Shown: positions 20,715 through 30,635 of the stretch, in pieces
Layout of the letters: every line of letters starts with the position of its first letter
Numbering within the stretch: the stretch's first letter is position 1
Origin: Acanthococcus lagerstroemiae
Lineage: Eukaryota; Arthropoda; Insecta; Hemiptera; Eriococcidae
Assembly: GCA_031841125.1 (NCBI GenBank)
Contig: CM063108.1
Coordinates: 53,094,122 to 53,158,121, forward strand
Length of the DNA: 64,000 bases
Direction: 5' to 3'
Translations under genes and position numbers: made by a program
The notes under the pieces: model-generated
The model's database searches: none
Told to the model about the DNA's origin: nothing
Seen by the model: only the letters and a program-made list of their open reading frames with translations

Positions 20715-22418
20715 TCAACCTGCGAGCATCCAACCAATGATAGTGTTCCGTAAGTATACAGTTTTTGTAACTGAAAGCTGCTCAGGAAGAATGAATTCCA
20801 TTTCGTAGTCACTTCCTAAGAGAATTTGCACTTCCATTTCTTCATCATTTGGAGCGAGAGTCAGACTTTGAAACTGACTGGTAGAACTGAATTGTGGTAG
20901 GTTATGCACTTTTGGAGAAAGATTAGTAGAGATGACGTCTATAGAATGTCCTTCGATTTGAAGACGCGTGCCATCTAATTTTTGAATATAGAAGTCCACC
21001 ATATGCATTTTTACTGAACGAGGGGAATGTGTATTGAATGTACTCATTGAAACCTCAACGGTCCCTTTACTGCGTAATCCTAGAAGTTGAGCCAATTTTG
21101 ATGAAATATAAGTACGCGAACTCCCGCTATCCATCATAAGGCGTGCTTGAATTTTGGATTGACCGTTGCCTATAGTAACGACTGCTGTCTGCATGATAGT
21201 TTCTTCGCCATAGGCTAGACAGGAAACGTTTGAAGAGTTGTTGGATGAGTTTTCCTTAGAAGGTGAAACGGATGAAAATTTCTGTGGACATAGACTGCGG
21301 TGGTGTTTCCTTATTTCCTTACAATAAAAACAGCTGCGTTTAGAGCGACACCTATCGGAAGTATGATCTGTACGGAGGCAAACTATGCAGCGATCATTTC
21401 CTAGTTTCTTGAGGCGTGCTTCAACTGTTGGAAATTCGGAACATTCATCTGCATAATGGGTTTTGTTACAGAAGGTGCATTTCTTCTTTTCCATAGACAA
21501 TAGTGCTTCAGCGGAGCTAGATCTGCAACTAGAAGGTTTCTCAAATTTCATGTGCGAAGATTGTTGACGAGCTAATATTTTGCGGTTTACTGAATCGCGT
21601 ATCTGTTCGAAAGTCAATGTTTCTGAAAGAGCTTTTTCCTGGATTTCTAAAATGATGTCCAATGGGAATTTTTCAAGAAATTGAGCGATGATAATTGGGT
21701 GATTAATATCAGTGCCTGCTAATTCCATAGTGGACAAAAGATTGATGATTTTATTGTATGTGTTTCGTAGGGAAACAGGGGATTTATCTGCAGGTTTAAT
21801 ATTGCGTAATGCTTTAGTTACGGTGCTAATTATTATCTGCTTATTCCCGTATAAAGTTTCTAAAGTCTTCAAAGCTGTTTGATAACTACTGTTTACCATG
21901 GGAAGACCCTGTATTGCTGCATAAGCGGACCCACGTAGTAAAGATTTCAGATAATTGAATTTCTGAACATCCTCTAGAGGTTGCGAAGCGATAGCTGCCT
22001 GAAAGCTGTCATAAAATGAGGCCCATTCTAAAATATCACCGTAGAATTTTTTGATATATAATTTGGGTAACAAACTTTTTATTTTGTTTTCCCTTGGTGC
22101 CGATAATTTTTCACTAATGTTCGAAAGTACTTCGGCAATTTTTTCGTTGCTCGTATCAGACGACAGTTTCTCCAGAATCGTAGAGATTTTTCCAATCGAA
22201 GTATCATTTGACTCCTGTTTACTTTCCATGGGGGGAGGTCTTTCTGAATCCTTGATATGAATTGAAAGGTCTGCTAAAACCTCGTTAGTTTGAATAATTA
22301 ATTGTTCATTCTCAGTGATGAGTTCTTGATCTATGGTGTCATCATCGCAATCTAAATATTGGTTTTGTAGATTAATAAGCCGTTTCAGACTGCTGCTAAT
22401 TTTATCGAAAAGCTTGAT
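20715..22418 (-). CDS. BEL Gag and aspartic protease segment
   Basis: Open from just after the stop at 22419. An ATG at 22229 would give 504 residues, but the coding sequence clearly begins upstream. Numbered from 22229: a DUF1759-type Gag domain at about 52-130 (LYIKKFYGDILEWASFYDSF...); CCHC-type zinc-binding clusters at about 252-315 (CTFCNKTHYADEC, CIVCLRTDHTSDRC, CFYCKEIRKHHRSLC); a DUF1758-type aspartic protease with MMDSGSSRTYIS near 365. It ends with GWMLAG just before the TGA at 20715-20717; the GW(I/M)L.G block is a normal BEL feature. Confidence 0.92.
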   Translation of the reverse strand: MKLFDKISSSLKRLINLQNQYLDCDDDTIDQELITENEQLIIQTNEVLADLSIHIKDSERPPPMESKQESNDTSIGKISTILEKLSSDTSNEKIAEVLSNISEKLSAPRENKIKSLLPKLYIKKFYGDILEWASFYDSFQAAIASQPLEDVQKFNYLKSLLRGSAYAAIQGLPMVNSSYQTALKTLETLYGNKQIIISTVTKALRNIKPADKSPVSLRNTYNKIINLLSTMELAGTDINHPIIIAQFLEKFPLDIILEIQEKALSETLTFEQIRDSVNRKILARQQSSHMKFEKPSSCRSSSAEALLSMEKKKCTFCNKTHYADECSEFPTVEARLKKLGNDRCIVCLRTDHTSDRCRSKRSCFYCKEIRKHHRSLCPQKFSSVSPSKENSSNNSSNVSCLAYGEETIMQTAVVTIGNGQSKIQARLMMDSGSSRTYISSKLAQLLGLRSKGTVEVSMSTFNTHSPRSVKMHMVDFYIQKLDGTRLQIEGHSIDVISTNLSPKVHNLPQFSSTSQFQSLTLAPNDEEMEVQILLGSDYEMEFILPEQLSVTKTVYLRNTIIGWMLAG

Positions 22419-22421
22419 TCA

Positions 22422-22496
22422 TTCTTTTTTAGTGAATGAAGAGTAATCTTGATTGATTTTATTCTTAAGCGCGCTTTTTGTAGGCCCTAGTGCCAT
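22422..22496 (-). CDS. BEL Gag N-terminal stub
   Basis: Twenty-five codons from the ATG at 22496 to an in-frame TGA. It reads straight into the next Gag segment in the same frame. This ATG is the best candidate for the original Gag start because it lies about 270 bp after the primer-binding site and no in-frame ATG exists between the stop and 22229. Confidence 0.6.
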
Positions 22497-22767
22497 TTTA
22501 ATTCTGCCGGACATTGTTATTTTATGAATATTTTCAACGCCGGAAAATATACTATTAGAAGGACGAAAGTCTCAGACAATCAAATCTCCTATGACTAAAT
22601 ACCTAACTCTACCAGACACTGTTATTTTATGAATATTTTCAATGCTGGAGAAGTACACTACACAGAACGGGTTATTTCTTCAGACGCTATTACTGAACAA
22701 ATACACTATGGGTTATTTCAGCCGGACCTATCTAATAACCTAATGTCGGCGAAATACTCTAGTCAAA
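22497..22767 (-). other. BEL 5' leader
   Basis: Untranslated stretch between primer-binding site and Gag start. It contains a tandem-like pair: GCCGGACATTGTTATTTTAT at 22506 and CCAGACACTGTTATTTTAT at 22612, each followed by GAATATTTTCAA.GC.GG. A packaging or dimer role is possible but only inferred. Confidence 0.5.
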
Positions 22768-22784
22768 ATTTAGTTCGGGCGCCA
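22768..22784 (-). promoter_or_regulatory. BEL primer-binding site, Lys-tRNA type
   Basis: Directly after the 5' LTR the sense strand reads TGGCGCCCGAACT. That is complementary to a tRNA 3' end ...TTCGGGCGCCA, the type used by elements primed with tRNA-Lys. It fixes the element's orientation as minus. Confidence 0.9.
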
Positions 22785-22987
22785 TGTATCGAAGTTCAAC
22801 ACCTACGGTGCATTAGCGATTCACGCTCGCACTGTGGGTTCGGACGACGACAATGAATAATAAATACCGTTAATTCAGGTACAACGGTCGCTGTTTATTC
22901 GATAAAATACAGAGTATATGTACAGAACTGCTCGTGAGTTCGTCTACGAGTTTCGTAGGTTAATCTTGTGTTCTCGTCTCCGCGACA
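22785..22987 (-). repeat. BEL 5' LTR
   Basis: 203 bp, identical to the 3' LTR at 16515-16717. It would contain promoter and polyadenylation signals. An AATAAA-type word is present on the plus strand but not obviously on the sense strand. Confidence 0.97.
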
Positions 22988-22992
22988 TGTGT
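22988..22992. repeat. BEL target-site duplication, right copy
   Basis: TGTGT, matching 16510-16514 exactly. Confidence 0.85.
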
Positions 22993-23382
22993 GTTTTTTT
23001 CATCAGATGGTAAAAATATGTAAAAAGTGGTGTCCGAAAGCAATGGAGTCCGGCTGTTCAAGGTGTACTTAAGGGAGAAGGAGGCTAACGTTAATAAACA
23101 GTTACAAAGAGTTTCTACGCTTTTTTTTTCTTTTTTTTTTCAATTTGTAGAAGTGGTCCATAATGGGAGCCCAAATTTTCAATTTCGTCATTCCTCACTT
23201 TTCGAGAGAAAAAATTTACCAAAAATCGATTTTTTTTTTTTTGGGGGGGGGGGACTACGCTTTTGAAGGCTGTTAGTAGACACTTGCCGTTAAACCTTAA
23301 GCCTATATTTTGAGGTCGAATGGGGGTTTGGGGGAGGTTCTGGAGCCTGAAAACAAAATGTGGTCCATATTAGACTACCTTA

Positions 23383-23707
23383 ACTTAAATCTTGATGGGA
23401 GTGTGGAAATGGCTCTCTTCACTTGATAATTTTTTGAATTCTCTTATCTCAACTGCGTTTGTGCATCGTAGGTGCACAAATGAGTACGAAGGTAGTTCCA
23501 TCGAAGGTACACAATTCCTTCATTAATTAAACGGGCATCACATAACATGGGGCTGTGGAAACGGCTGGTTCACCGATTTTTGAAGTTTCTCATCACAACC
23601 GTTTGTGCATTGAGACTCTTGGACGGCTCTACAGATTTCTTGAGGTTCAACGAGGAACAACTAGACGTGACTGAGATAAAAGGAGTGAACAAAATACAGA
23701 AGTATTG
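23383..23707. repeat. degenerate repeats flanking the nested elements
   Basis: Repeats GTTTGTGCAT and GGGGCTGTGGAA blocks also seen at 15750-16143; no gene. Confidence 0.4.
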
Positions 23708-23714
23708 TAAGAAC

Positions 23715-23918
23715 TAAGGAACTGCAGGTATGCGCACCATAAATGTAAACAAACGATTATGAAGAGGTTGCATGGAAATCGCATGGTTGCATCGTGTAAC
23801 TAGGGATGTTTGTCGCGCGCAGCGCTGTAAGCACCCTATTGCAAACCCATGCCAAATCCATGCAACATTTTCATTATTGTTTGTTTACATTTACTGTGCG
23901 CATACCTGCAGTTCCTTA
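23715..23918. mobile_element. hairpin MITE with TAAGAAC duplications
   Basis: Arms of about 75 bp start TAAGGAACTGCAGGTATGCG on the left and, reversed, TAAGGAACTGCAGGTATGCG on the right, then differ slightly (CACCATAAATG against CACAGTAAATG). TAAGAAC flanks both ends (23708-23714 and 23919-23925). 204 bp, noncoding, with about 50 bp between arms. The 7 bp duplication is seen directly; the superfamily is uncertain. Confidence 0.75.
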
Positions 23919-23925
23919 TAAGAAC

Positions 23926-25439
23926 ACTTGAAAAGCGACCTAGACACCTAGAGGCTATCAGTATTGGCTTTGTATTTTGGTGCGCTGGGCTAGTTTGGCA
24001 CAGCTTACTGCAAACTGACGTCACAAGCCTCCATGCAAAGCCTTTGCCGAGGCTGTTCGGTAACCGCATTCACATTTTCTCAGAAATAAGCGAGCATCTA
24101 AGGGCTCGATTCGCGGATAAGCCGTATGACATTAACAGGAAACTGTCCAGGCTTGAAATTGAACGTGCAATTTAATTACGTACATAGTTATAACGAAAGC
24201 GAGTCCATCTACACAGCAACTATAGAGGAACTTAACTTCGCCATTAAAACAGAGAGAATCATACAGCATTTCACGACTGAATATCAAGATAGGCATGTAA
24301 TTGGTGTTTTTCTCATCTCGATTACGCGTCAAGGGTTTTAGGATAGGACTTATTACCACATCCTTCGATCTTCGGCGTTACTAATGATTCCGCAGTCATT
24401 AACTGCGAACTGTTGCCAGATTCCAGCTACTATGTACATCTCGGAAGTACGAAACCTAATGGAGTTTCTAACACGAAGAATTCTGTATTGCATACGTAAA
24501 AACCAACGCAACGGACTGAAACACTCAGGTGAATGAAAAAATAACAGCTGTACTCACTTGAGTACCTTATATGCACCGTAAGATGAGGATAATCGAGAAA
24601 GCAAGACGATTAACGACTGATAACGCGAACGCGGCAAAATTTTAGTACCATTTTCATCGATTTAGAAACGTAGACGAATTGCCTACCATACTTTTTTTTT
24701 CATTCAGTTTTGTACCTAGCGCCACGTGTAGGAGGTAAAGAACCCGACTGAATAATTACACGGATAACTTGTCCGGAATTTATAATTATTTAAAAATAAC
24801 TTATTATATTTATGAAATCATAAATTTACGCGTATACATCGTGACTGCATTATTGAAAAAAACATAAAGTATTGGTCGTGTTCGATGAATTAATCATGGA
24901 CTCGAGATACGAGAAAACATAAATTCAACTTTTGAAACTAGTCGGGGAGAAAATCGGGCGTTTGTTTCTACACAACCAATAATACGGTTTGAAATTATTC
25001 TGAGGAGACCGAGTTAAGGATATCAATTAAAAATTCTGCCATTCCACCTCTGATTAAAATATTATAACCGATACACTAGGAATCAGATCGTCACTAATTG
25101 AGAAGAGTAATTTTCAAAAACTGATACGTCTAGAATTGGACAATTTGACTTATCGGTGTCATTTGATAGAGCAGACCTTCTCTCTTCCCCGATGCTTAAT
25201 GAAACATCATTTTTACGCCCGCAGAAAAACCATCCTTTTTCTGCTCTCTTGCGCCTGGTTTACACCATCCTTCAACCAATCAGCGACGACTACTCGGAAT
25301 AAGCCCTTTTTCACCCGGGCTTACCGAGGGTGTTTCAGGGTAGCTACCCGGTTCACTGCTGAATACAACCTCTTTAAGCCCTTCCACCCGGTGTACAGCC
25401 GGGTGTAATCCGGGAAACCTTAGCATTGAGCCTTTGAGT
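23926..25439. other. noncoding, no gene seen
   Basis: Short frames at 23849-24175 and 24132-24359 show no domain pattern. 25300-25410 has repeated CCCGG words but no recognised element. Confidence 0.45.
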
Positions 25440-26140
25440 GTGATATCCATTTGGACTTTAGACTGAGTGAAACAGCACCCGCTGGTGTCATACCTGTCCA
25501 ATTTATTCGCAAATTTCGCAACCATGACATGGGCTTTCTGCCAACTTATCTCTTTCCTTCGGTCCGTCCGTACATGATTGTCTGCAGCAGTTCATATTTT
25601 GGGTCCCGAAGCCCATGGCCAAGATATTCGAGTTTCCTTACTTTTGCTTGTTTCTAGTAGCTCTCGCTCTTTTTCAGTGCGTTTCAGAATTTCCGCATTC
25701 CCTATTCTTTCTGTCCAGAAGATCTTTAACGTCCTTCTGTAGCACCAAATTTCGAATGCTTCGAGTCTATTTATTGTGGCTACGCATTTTCAAGGTCCAG
25801 CTTTCGCATTCGCACAACAGCCGTGACCAGATGTAACATCTCAACACTCTCAAACCTAGTGGTGTGCTAAGACTCCTTGAGATCAGTACTTTGCTCCAGC
25901 TGGAGAAAGTGCTTTTGGCCAAGGCAATCTCCGAACCTTTATTTCTTCATTTGGGTTCATGTTCTCGTTGATCCAGGATCCTAAGTACTTAGACCGTGAA
26001 ACTCTTTCAATAATTTTGTTTTCTAATTCGCCATGTTTATTATCAATTCTCTACTTGCTGACCATCATCCATTTTGTTTTTCCGATGCTGATGGTTAAGC
26101 CGGATCTGTTGCACGCCTCGTTTGCTTTCTTTATAGTCCA
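25440..26140 (-). pseudogene. LINE reverse-transcriptase 3' part, degraded
   Basis: Minus-strand translation gives, across several frames, GLTISIGKTKWMMVS, then ERVSRSKYLGSWINENMN and later GRTEGKR.VGRKPMSWL. These are the typical end of the reverse-transcriptase domain and C-terminal region of arthropod LINEs. Stops and frameshifts are frequent, so it is a relic. The 5' part is absent beyond 26140, where a foldback element begins. Confidence 0.7.
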
Positions 26141-26146
26141 GGAATA

Positions 26147-27214
26147 TTAGACCTAAAAATAGCATACAAAGGGAAAAATTGCTGCAGAGTGAAACTTGGC
26201 GTGATTCTCAAGGACAGCCCCCTAATAAACATTGTAAAAACCCCCGTCCTGCATGGGTGAGCGTGACCCCCTAGAGCTGAAAAACCGTACCGAAAAAAGG
26301 TTTTTTGACCGTAGCTCCACAAATATTGATTTATTATATGCGAAAATACTTCTTACCTAAATTAAATAACATAAAAGTAGTCATAGGGGGCAAGCTGGAG
26401 CTGAGCTCTCTCTAAAAGTATCTTGAGCCCTCCTAGGTAAAGATACCACCATTTAAAAAAATCATCATTACGCCTTCAGGAAATTTCATTTTCTAAATTA
26501 AAGACAAGGATCATCGAAATGAAAATCTCGCTTATACTTGGTTACTGAAATTTAGAACGACAACAGGACACTCTATACACGAATGCTTGATGGATGTTTG
26601 TGATCATGTGTCCAATATGCTCACTAGTGTCATTTGAGTACCGGTATTCAAGAAGATCGTATCGCTTATGGGGATTCTGTCAGGGACGTACCGAAGTTTT
26701 TTCTGTTGGGGTGGGGCAAAAATTGTTATAAGTTCCTACTGATTCAACTCAAGATTCCCAAGTATCAAAAATTATTTTGTATTGTAAGAAAAAACTTTTG
26801 ATTTATCGGATTTTTTCAACTTTTGATTCATCTATTAATATTTTCCAACTCCGGTGGAGGCTTCCATGCCCCCCTTTCGTCCCTGACTGAAATGGTAAAT
26901 TTTCCCAACTGCAGTGGAGGGGGGTCGTCCCTCTCCCCCTATCGGTACGTCCCTGGATTATGTAATAAGACAAGACCATCCTGAAACTCGGTAATCAATT
27001 GTGGTGATGCATGGAGACGTCATATTTGTAGAGCTATGGTGTCAAAAACCTGTTTTTTGGTACGGGTTTTCAGCTCTAGGGGGTCACGCTCACCCCTGGG
27101 GGTGGGATTTTTAGTATGTTTACTAGGGAGTTGTCCTTGAGATTCACGCCAAGTTTCAACGCTGCAGCAAATTTTCCCTCTTCATTTCCTAAAAATGTGT
27201 GGACTATTAGTAGT
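26147..27214. mobile_element. foldback-type element with arms of about 180 bp
   Basis: 26170-26335 and 27000-27180 are imperfect inverted copies: GCTGCAG, ACTTGGCGTGA, CTCAAGGACA, GAGCGTGACCCCCTAGAGCT recur in reverse on the right. The interior is noncoding and holds the hAT MITE 26681-26955. Exact ends and target duplication are not resolved. Confidence 0.65.
26681..26955. mobile_element. hAT-type MITE, CAGGGACGTACCGA family, copy 1
   Basis: Ends CAGGGACGTACCGAA and TCGGTACGTCCCTG are inverted. The flanks GATTCTGT and GATTATGT match at 7 of 8 positions, the hAT-sized duplication. It shares interior blocks (CAACTCAAGATTCCCAAG) with 36640-37008. Confidence 0.85.
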
Positions 27215-27222
27215 CCTTATTA

Positions 27223-29177
27223 AGGCGGCTATACACTTAGCGTGAAAACAGACTATACGCGAGAAAAATCAGGCGAAACACGAGAAGCGAAAAGTGTGTC
27301 GTTCTCGTGATGCATCTCATCATCTTAAAGTTCGTGTTTCGCGTTTCGTGTTTTCGCCAAGTGGTCGGCATTTTGACGAAATGTCAAAGGGTTTTCGTAC
27401 TATACTGTCTAGACAGATATGACGGCTATACACTTATCGTAACATGCATGCTGTGTCGATCTGGCGAATTTTTCAATTCATCTGCATTTCAGTCGGTAGT
27501 CGGTTTTTAATTACTGAAGTGGCTTGGCTCAAATTTTCTCGCTGATTTCGAATTCGTTGTCCAAATTTAGCGCTGACCCTCCGTTGGGCAAAATTCAATT
27601 TTGCGACCTACGATTCCTTTTCATAGAGCGCCTAACATTATTTAGTATAATATGTATACTTTCCCATGCTCACTTTGGGTAAGAACTAGCGCCAACACGG
27701 TATGTCGACTGAACCAGTTTCGAAGTTTGGATTATTTTTTAAACCTAAATATTTATTTATTTTTTTTTAATTCAATATTAATGTCTCCTCCTACGGCCAA
27801 AACTAACCAGATTAGGAGGGAACAAAGTACAGTGTATTACAGTTTTTTCACTTGATATTAATTAAAGAAAACGGAAAAAAAAAATTGTAAAAAAGAAATA
27901 AAAACAAAAACAAAAACAGTGACACATTTTCAGGGTGTCTAACGGTCATTTAAGTCATTTAAAGTCATTTATTTTCAATCATGGTAATTTACAAATTTAA
28001 AAATCAGCAAATTATAACTTGAAAGAGCTATGGCGTATGTTCCAGAAGTTGTAAAAGATCTTCACGTATCACAGAATTCTGAGGAAAAGGAGAAGAAAAC
28101 AGCCTTCACACGGCTCTTCCTCCGAATTGATAAACAAGCTTCACTCTTCGACAGTCTCGCGACATGTTTCGCCGAAAAAAGTGCCTGATGTCCTATCGTA
28201 TAGAGAAATTTTCAAAATTTTCGAATATCAAAAATGAAAACGAAAAAAAAATTTAATGATGGAAATGGAAACGCGCTCTATGGGGTGCAGCATGGTGCGA
28301 TATCAATGAATTAACGACTTCGTAGATTTTTTATTTTAAAATTTTTTTTTTCTTCTCGTGTGACTTAATGCCGAAAGAATAGAATTCGAAAATTCGTTTA
28401 CAGGCTTTTGAGGTCGCTGTATTCGATTTTAGGGGTAATTTTTGAATCCTATCCCTCCTGGTGCGACCAATGTGGTAGCAAGAGCGTAGGACAAACAATA
28501 ATAGACTCGGAATTCACCCTCTTTTAAATTAAAGCCACGGAATGGGGTAAAAATACAGTTTTATTTATCAAAGTTCTGCTAATAGAAAATAACGTCGTAA
28601 AAATTTATCAATTGAAATAAGCACAGGGGCTTGAATTTGGTCCAGATTAAAAATCAGGGGAGGCGGAGGAGGCTTCAATTTAAGAGTTTCGATAGATACA
28701 ATATAAGGTCATACATCTGAAAATAATTGTCTCTTTTGTAACGCGATAATAATAACTATCGGTCTTTAGATTTTTTTTCAAATTTTGTGGATTAGTTACT
28801 CTTTCACCAAAACCTCGGAAGTCTCATTCATTCACCCTTATCTGCATTTGTGAAGGAGAGAGGAGCCGAAGAACAACCCGATGGCAGGATTTTCCAGAAA
28901 ATGGATTCGTTGGTTTTCAAATTTTCGTTTCATTACGACTTTCTCAAAAAAATTTTTACACTGGGGAGAGGAGCTAGATTGAATATTTTTTCATTTTCGC
29001 GTCTTTTCGCGCCGATTTTCAGATTCTCGCGAACAGGATGAGATGAACAGACGAAACACGAAACAGCTGATATTGGGAGTAGTGTATAGTGGTTGGTTCG
29101 CGTTTCATCATATTTTTCGTGAAATAGTTCGTGAAAAGTCATGAAAGACGAAGTACGCTAAAAGTGTATAGCCGCCT
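27223..29177. mobile_element. Harbinger-like element, copy 2, complete ends
   Basis: 1955 bp with inverted ends AGGCGGCTATACACTT and flanking TTA on both sides (27220-27222, 29178-29180). A 3 bp TTA duplication and GGC-starting ends suit PIF/Harbinger. A second end-like word occurs inside at 27422, so the left part may be nested. No transposase frame is seen; it is non-autonomous. The right half parallels 9862-10278 and, reversed, 58199-59505. Confidence 0.75.
27935..28095. repeat. repeat shared with 46960-47215
   Basis: GTGTCTAAC.GTCATTTAAGTC, then AATCAGCAAATTATA.CTTGAAAGAG and ATCACAGAAT.CTGAG occur in the same order in both places. It lies inside the Harbinger-like element and is unassigned. 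Confidence 0.5.
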
Positions 29178-29429
29178 TTATAGGTCGGTTATTGATTTGG
29201 TTAACAGGGCTATATCGTCACCATATCTTATAGGCCAACTGTTTCTTATTTCATCTCCAATTCGTACCCCTATCTTCTGTTCTTCTAGGGCCTCAGAAAA
29301 TATCTGTTCCGTGTAGATATTGAAAAGTGTTGGTGAAAGAATGCACCGTTGTCCGACGCCTCGTCTTATGACCGTCTGCCTCGAGTCGACCTTGCCAGCC
29401 TCTTTTATAATTTTTCTCTCAACTCGAGC
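29178..29429 (-). pseudogene. LINE reverse transcriptase, central part
   Basis: Minus-strand translation reads RRGVGQRCILSPTLFNIYTE and then IRNSWPIRYGDDIALL. These are the G.RQG..LSP.LFN and (F/Y)ADD motifs of LINE reverse transcriptase; here the box is YGDD. It is abruptly cut at 29178 by the Harbinger-like element's TTA and separated from its upstream part by SINE-A copy 2. Confidence 0.8.
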
Positions 29430-29637
29430 CCTGGAATCCGTCCTTTCGAGCATTACTTCAGAGACGTCGGGGAGGCTGTTAGCGTTGCCTTAGCCCTCTT
29501 CTCATCCTGCCAAAGAACCGGCCAAGGTCGAAATGTAGCGATTTGCTACGTGGGCTCGAACTCAGGACCTCCGAATTCCGAGACCAGCGCGCGCTATCCA
29601 CTCGGCCAACCAAACCCCGACCCTACCAGCCTGCACA
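29430..29637 (-). mobile_element. SINE-A copy 2, inserted in a LINE
   Basis: Matches 11834-12003: TTGGCCGAGTGGATAGCGCG, a B box AGTTCGAGCCC, then AACGTCTCTG-like and GTAATGCTCGAAA, ending GGATTCCAGG. The minus-strand LINE protein is interrupted exactly here. Confidence 0.75.
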
Positions 29638-30020
29638 AAAGCGTTTTGTTTCCAATAAATTTGGCAGGTTGGCTATTAGTCTTGAATCCCATTCATCCAG
29701 GCCAGTTTTTCTTAGTATTTGGATTAGTTTTTCGTGCTGCACGCGATCAAAGGTTTTTCGAAATTGATGAAACATACATCATACACCGGTTTCCGGGATT
29801 AACGACATTCCTGCAGTAAGAGCTGTGCGCAGAGTATAGCACTTCTCTGGTTCCCATCCCTAGTCTGGAACCAAAGTGTTCTTTACTTATCGTTTCTTCG
29901 CATCGTTGATGCGTATTCTACTTAATATTATCCGCAGCAGTGTCTTAAACGAATGTGGCATGAGACACTGATCAATCTGAAATCTCCACAGTTATTTGGT
30001 TTAGCCTTTTTCAGGATTAG
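29638..30020 (-). pseudogene. LINE reverse transcriptase, upstream part
   Basis: Reads FDRVQHEKLIQILRKTGLDE and WDSRLIANL on the minus strand, the conserved palm segment with the first catalytic Asp (KAFDRV type). Further upstream similarity fades through stops. It belongs to the same copy as 29178-29429. Confidence 0.75.
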
Positions 30021-30635
30021 AATGAATTTTGACGACCAGTCCTGATAATTCTGTAAAATCACCATATCGCTGAGATACACGTTTCCTGAGATTTTCGTGT
30101 TCATTGATCATTATCAATATATCTTCCAGATACTTTTTTGGGTGCATTGAACAGTTAAATTTTTGGACGTAGTATTCGTTGTTGGAAAATAACTCTTTAT
30201 CTATAGAATTATGTTAAAATACGACTGTTCGGTAATAGTATGATGAATGTTTTTGCCCTCCAGAAGTTCGACCCATCATTACTAATTAGGAATGACTGGC
30301 CAAAATACACTAATACAAAAATGGTCAATATTTATGGAACAATGAGAATTCGTGCCAGTCATTCGTTCATTTTTTGCGAGGATTCACGAAATTTCCGTCG
30401 TTTGTCCAATAAATATTTATTGATTATCAGTCGGTACAGCTGAAGGCATCCTCCTTCATCCATCATTACGCTCGTAATATTCGGTTGTACAGCTATGGTA
30501 ATTTGTATGGTTTAAAAGTACACGGTGCTTATACTTACTTGCATGCATCTGCATTTTGTAAAGTATTTCGTAACAGTCAAGCAAGGCCTGTGAAGCAATT
30601 AAAGCCATATTTGAACGAAGTAATTTTCCATTTTT
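30021..30635. other. noncoding, no gene seen
   Basis: The first part may be decayed upstream LINE sequence; the rest shows no element ends and no credible frame. Confidence 0.4.

Larger units (their letters stand above)
17436..22496 (-). pseudogene. BEL gag-pol reading frame with three in-frame stops
   Basis: One reading frame runs from the ATG at 22496 to the stop at 17436-17438. It is broken by TGA at 22419-22421, TGA at 20715-20717 and TAA at 20451-20453. All segments share the frame and contain ordered BEL domains, so there is no frameshift. The first stop falls near the Gag N-terminus, the other two between protease and reverse transcriptase. Either these are disabling point mutations or some are sites of readthrough; sequence alone cannot decide. 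Confidence 0.85.
16515..22987 (-). mobile_element. full-length BEL/Pao LTR retrotransposon
   Basis: 6473 bp, with LTRs of 203 bp at each end identical base for base, TG...CA ends, TGTGT duplications and a primer-binding site next to the 5' LTR. Internal order on the minus strand is Gag/protease, reverse transcriptase-RNase H, integrase, then a small extra ORF. LTR identity indicates a recent insertion, yet the main frame carries three stop codons. It therefore moved recently in trans, uses readthrough, or lost function after insertion. Confidence 0.97.
16144..23382. mobile_element. DNA element with about 22 bp terminal inverted repeats, host of BEL
   Basis: The left end reads TAAGGTAGCCTAATATGGAC and the right end, on the opposite strand, TAAGGTAGTCTAATATGGAC, each continuing CAC. 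Without BEL and its TGTGT duplication the element is about 760 bp and noncoding, with long T runs. A target-site duplication at its ends was not evident, so the superfamily is unassigned. Confidence 0.55.

Noticed and set aside
29349..29819. 156-codon plus-strand frame
   Set aside because: Antisense of LINE and SINE sequence.
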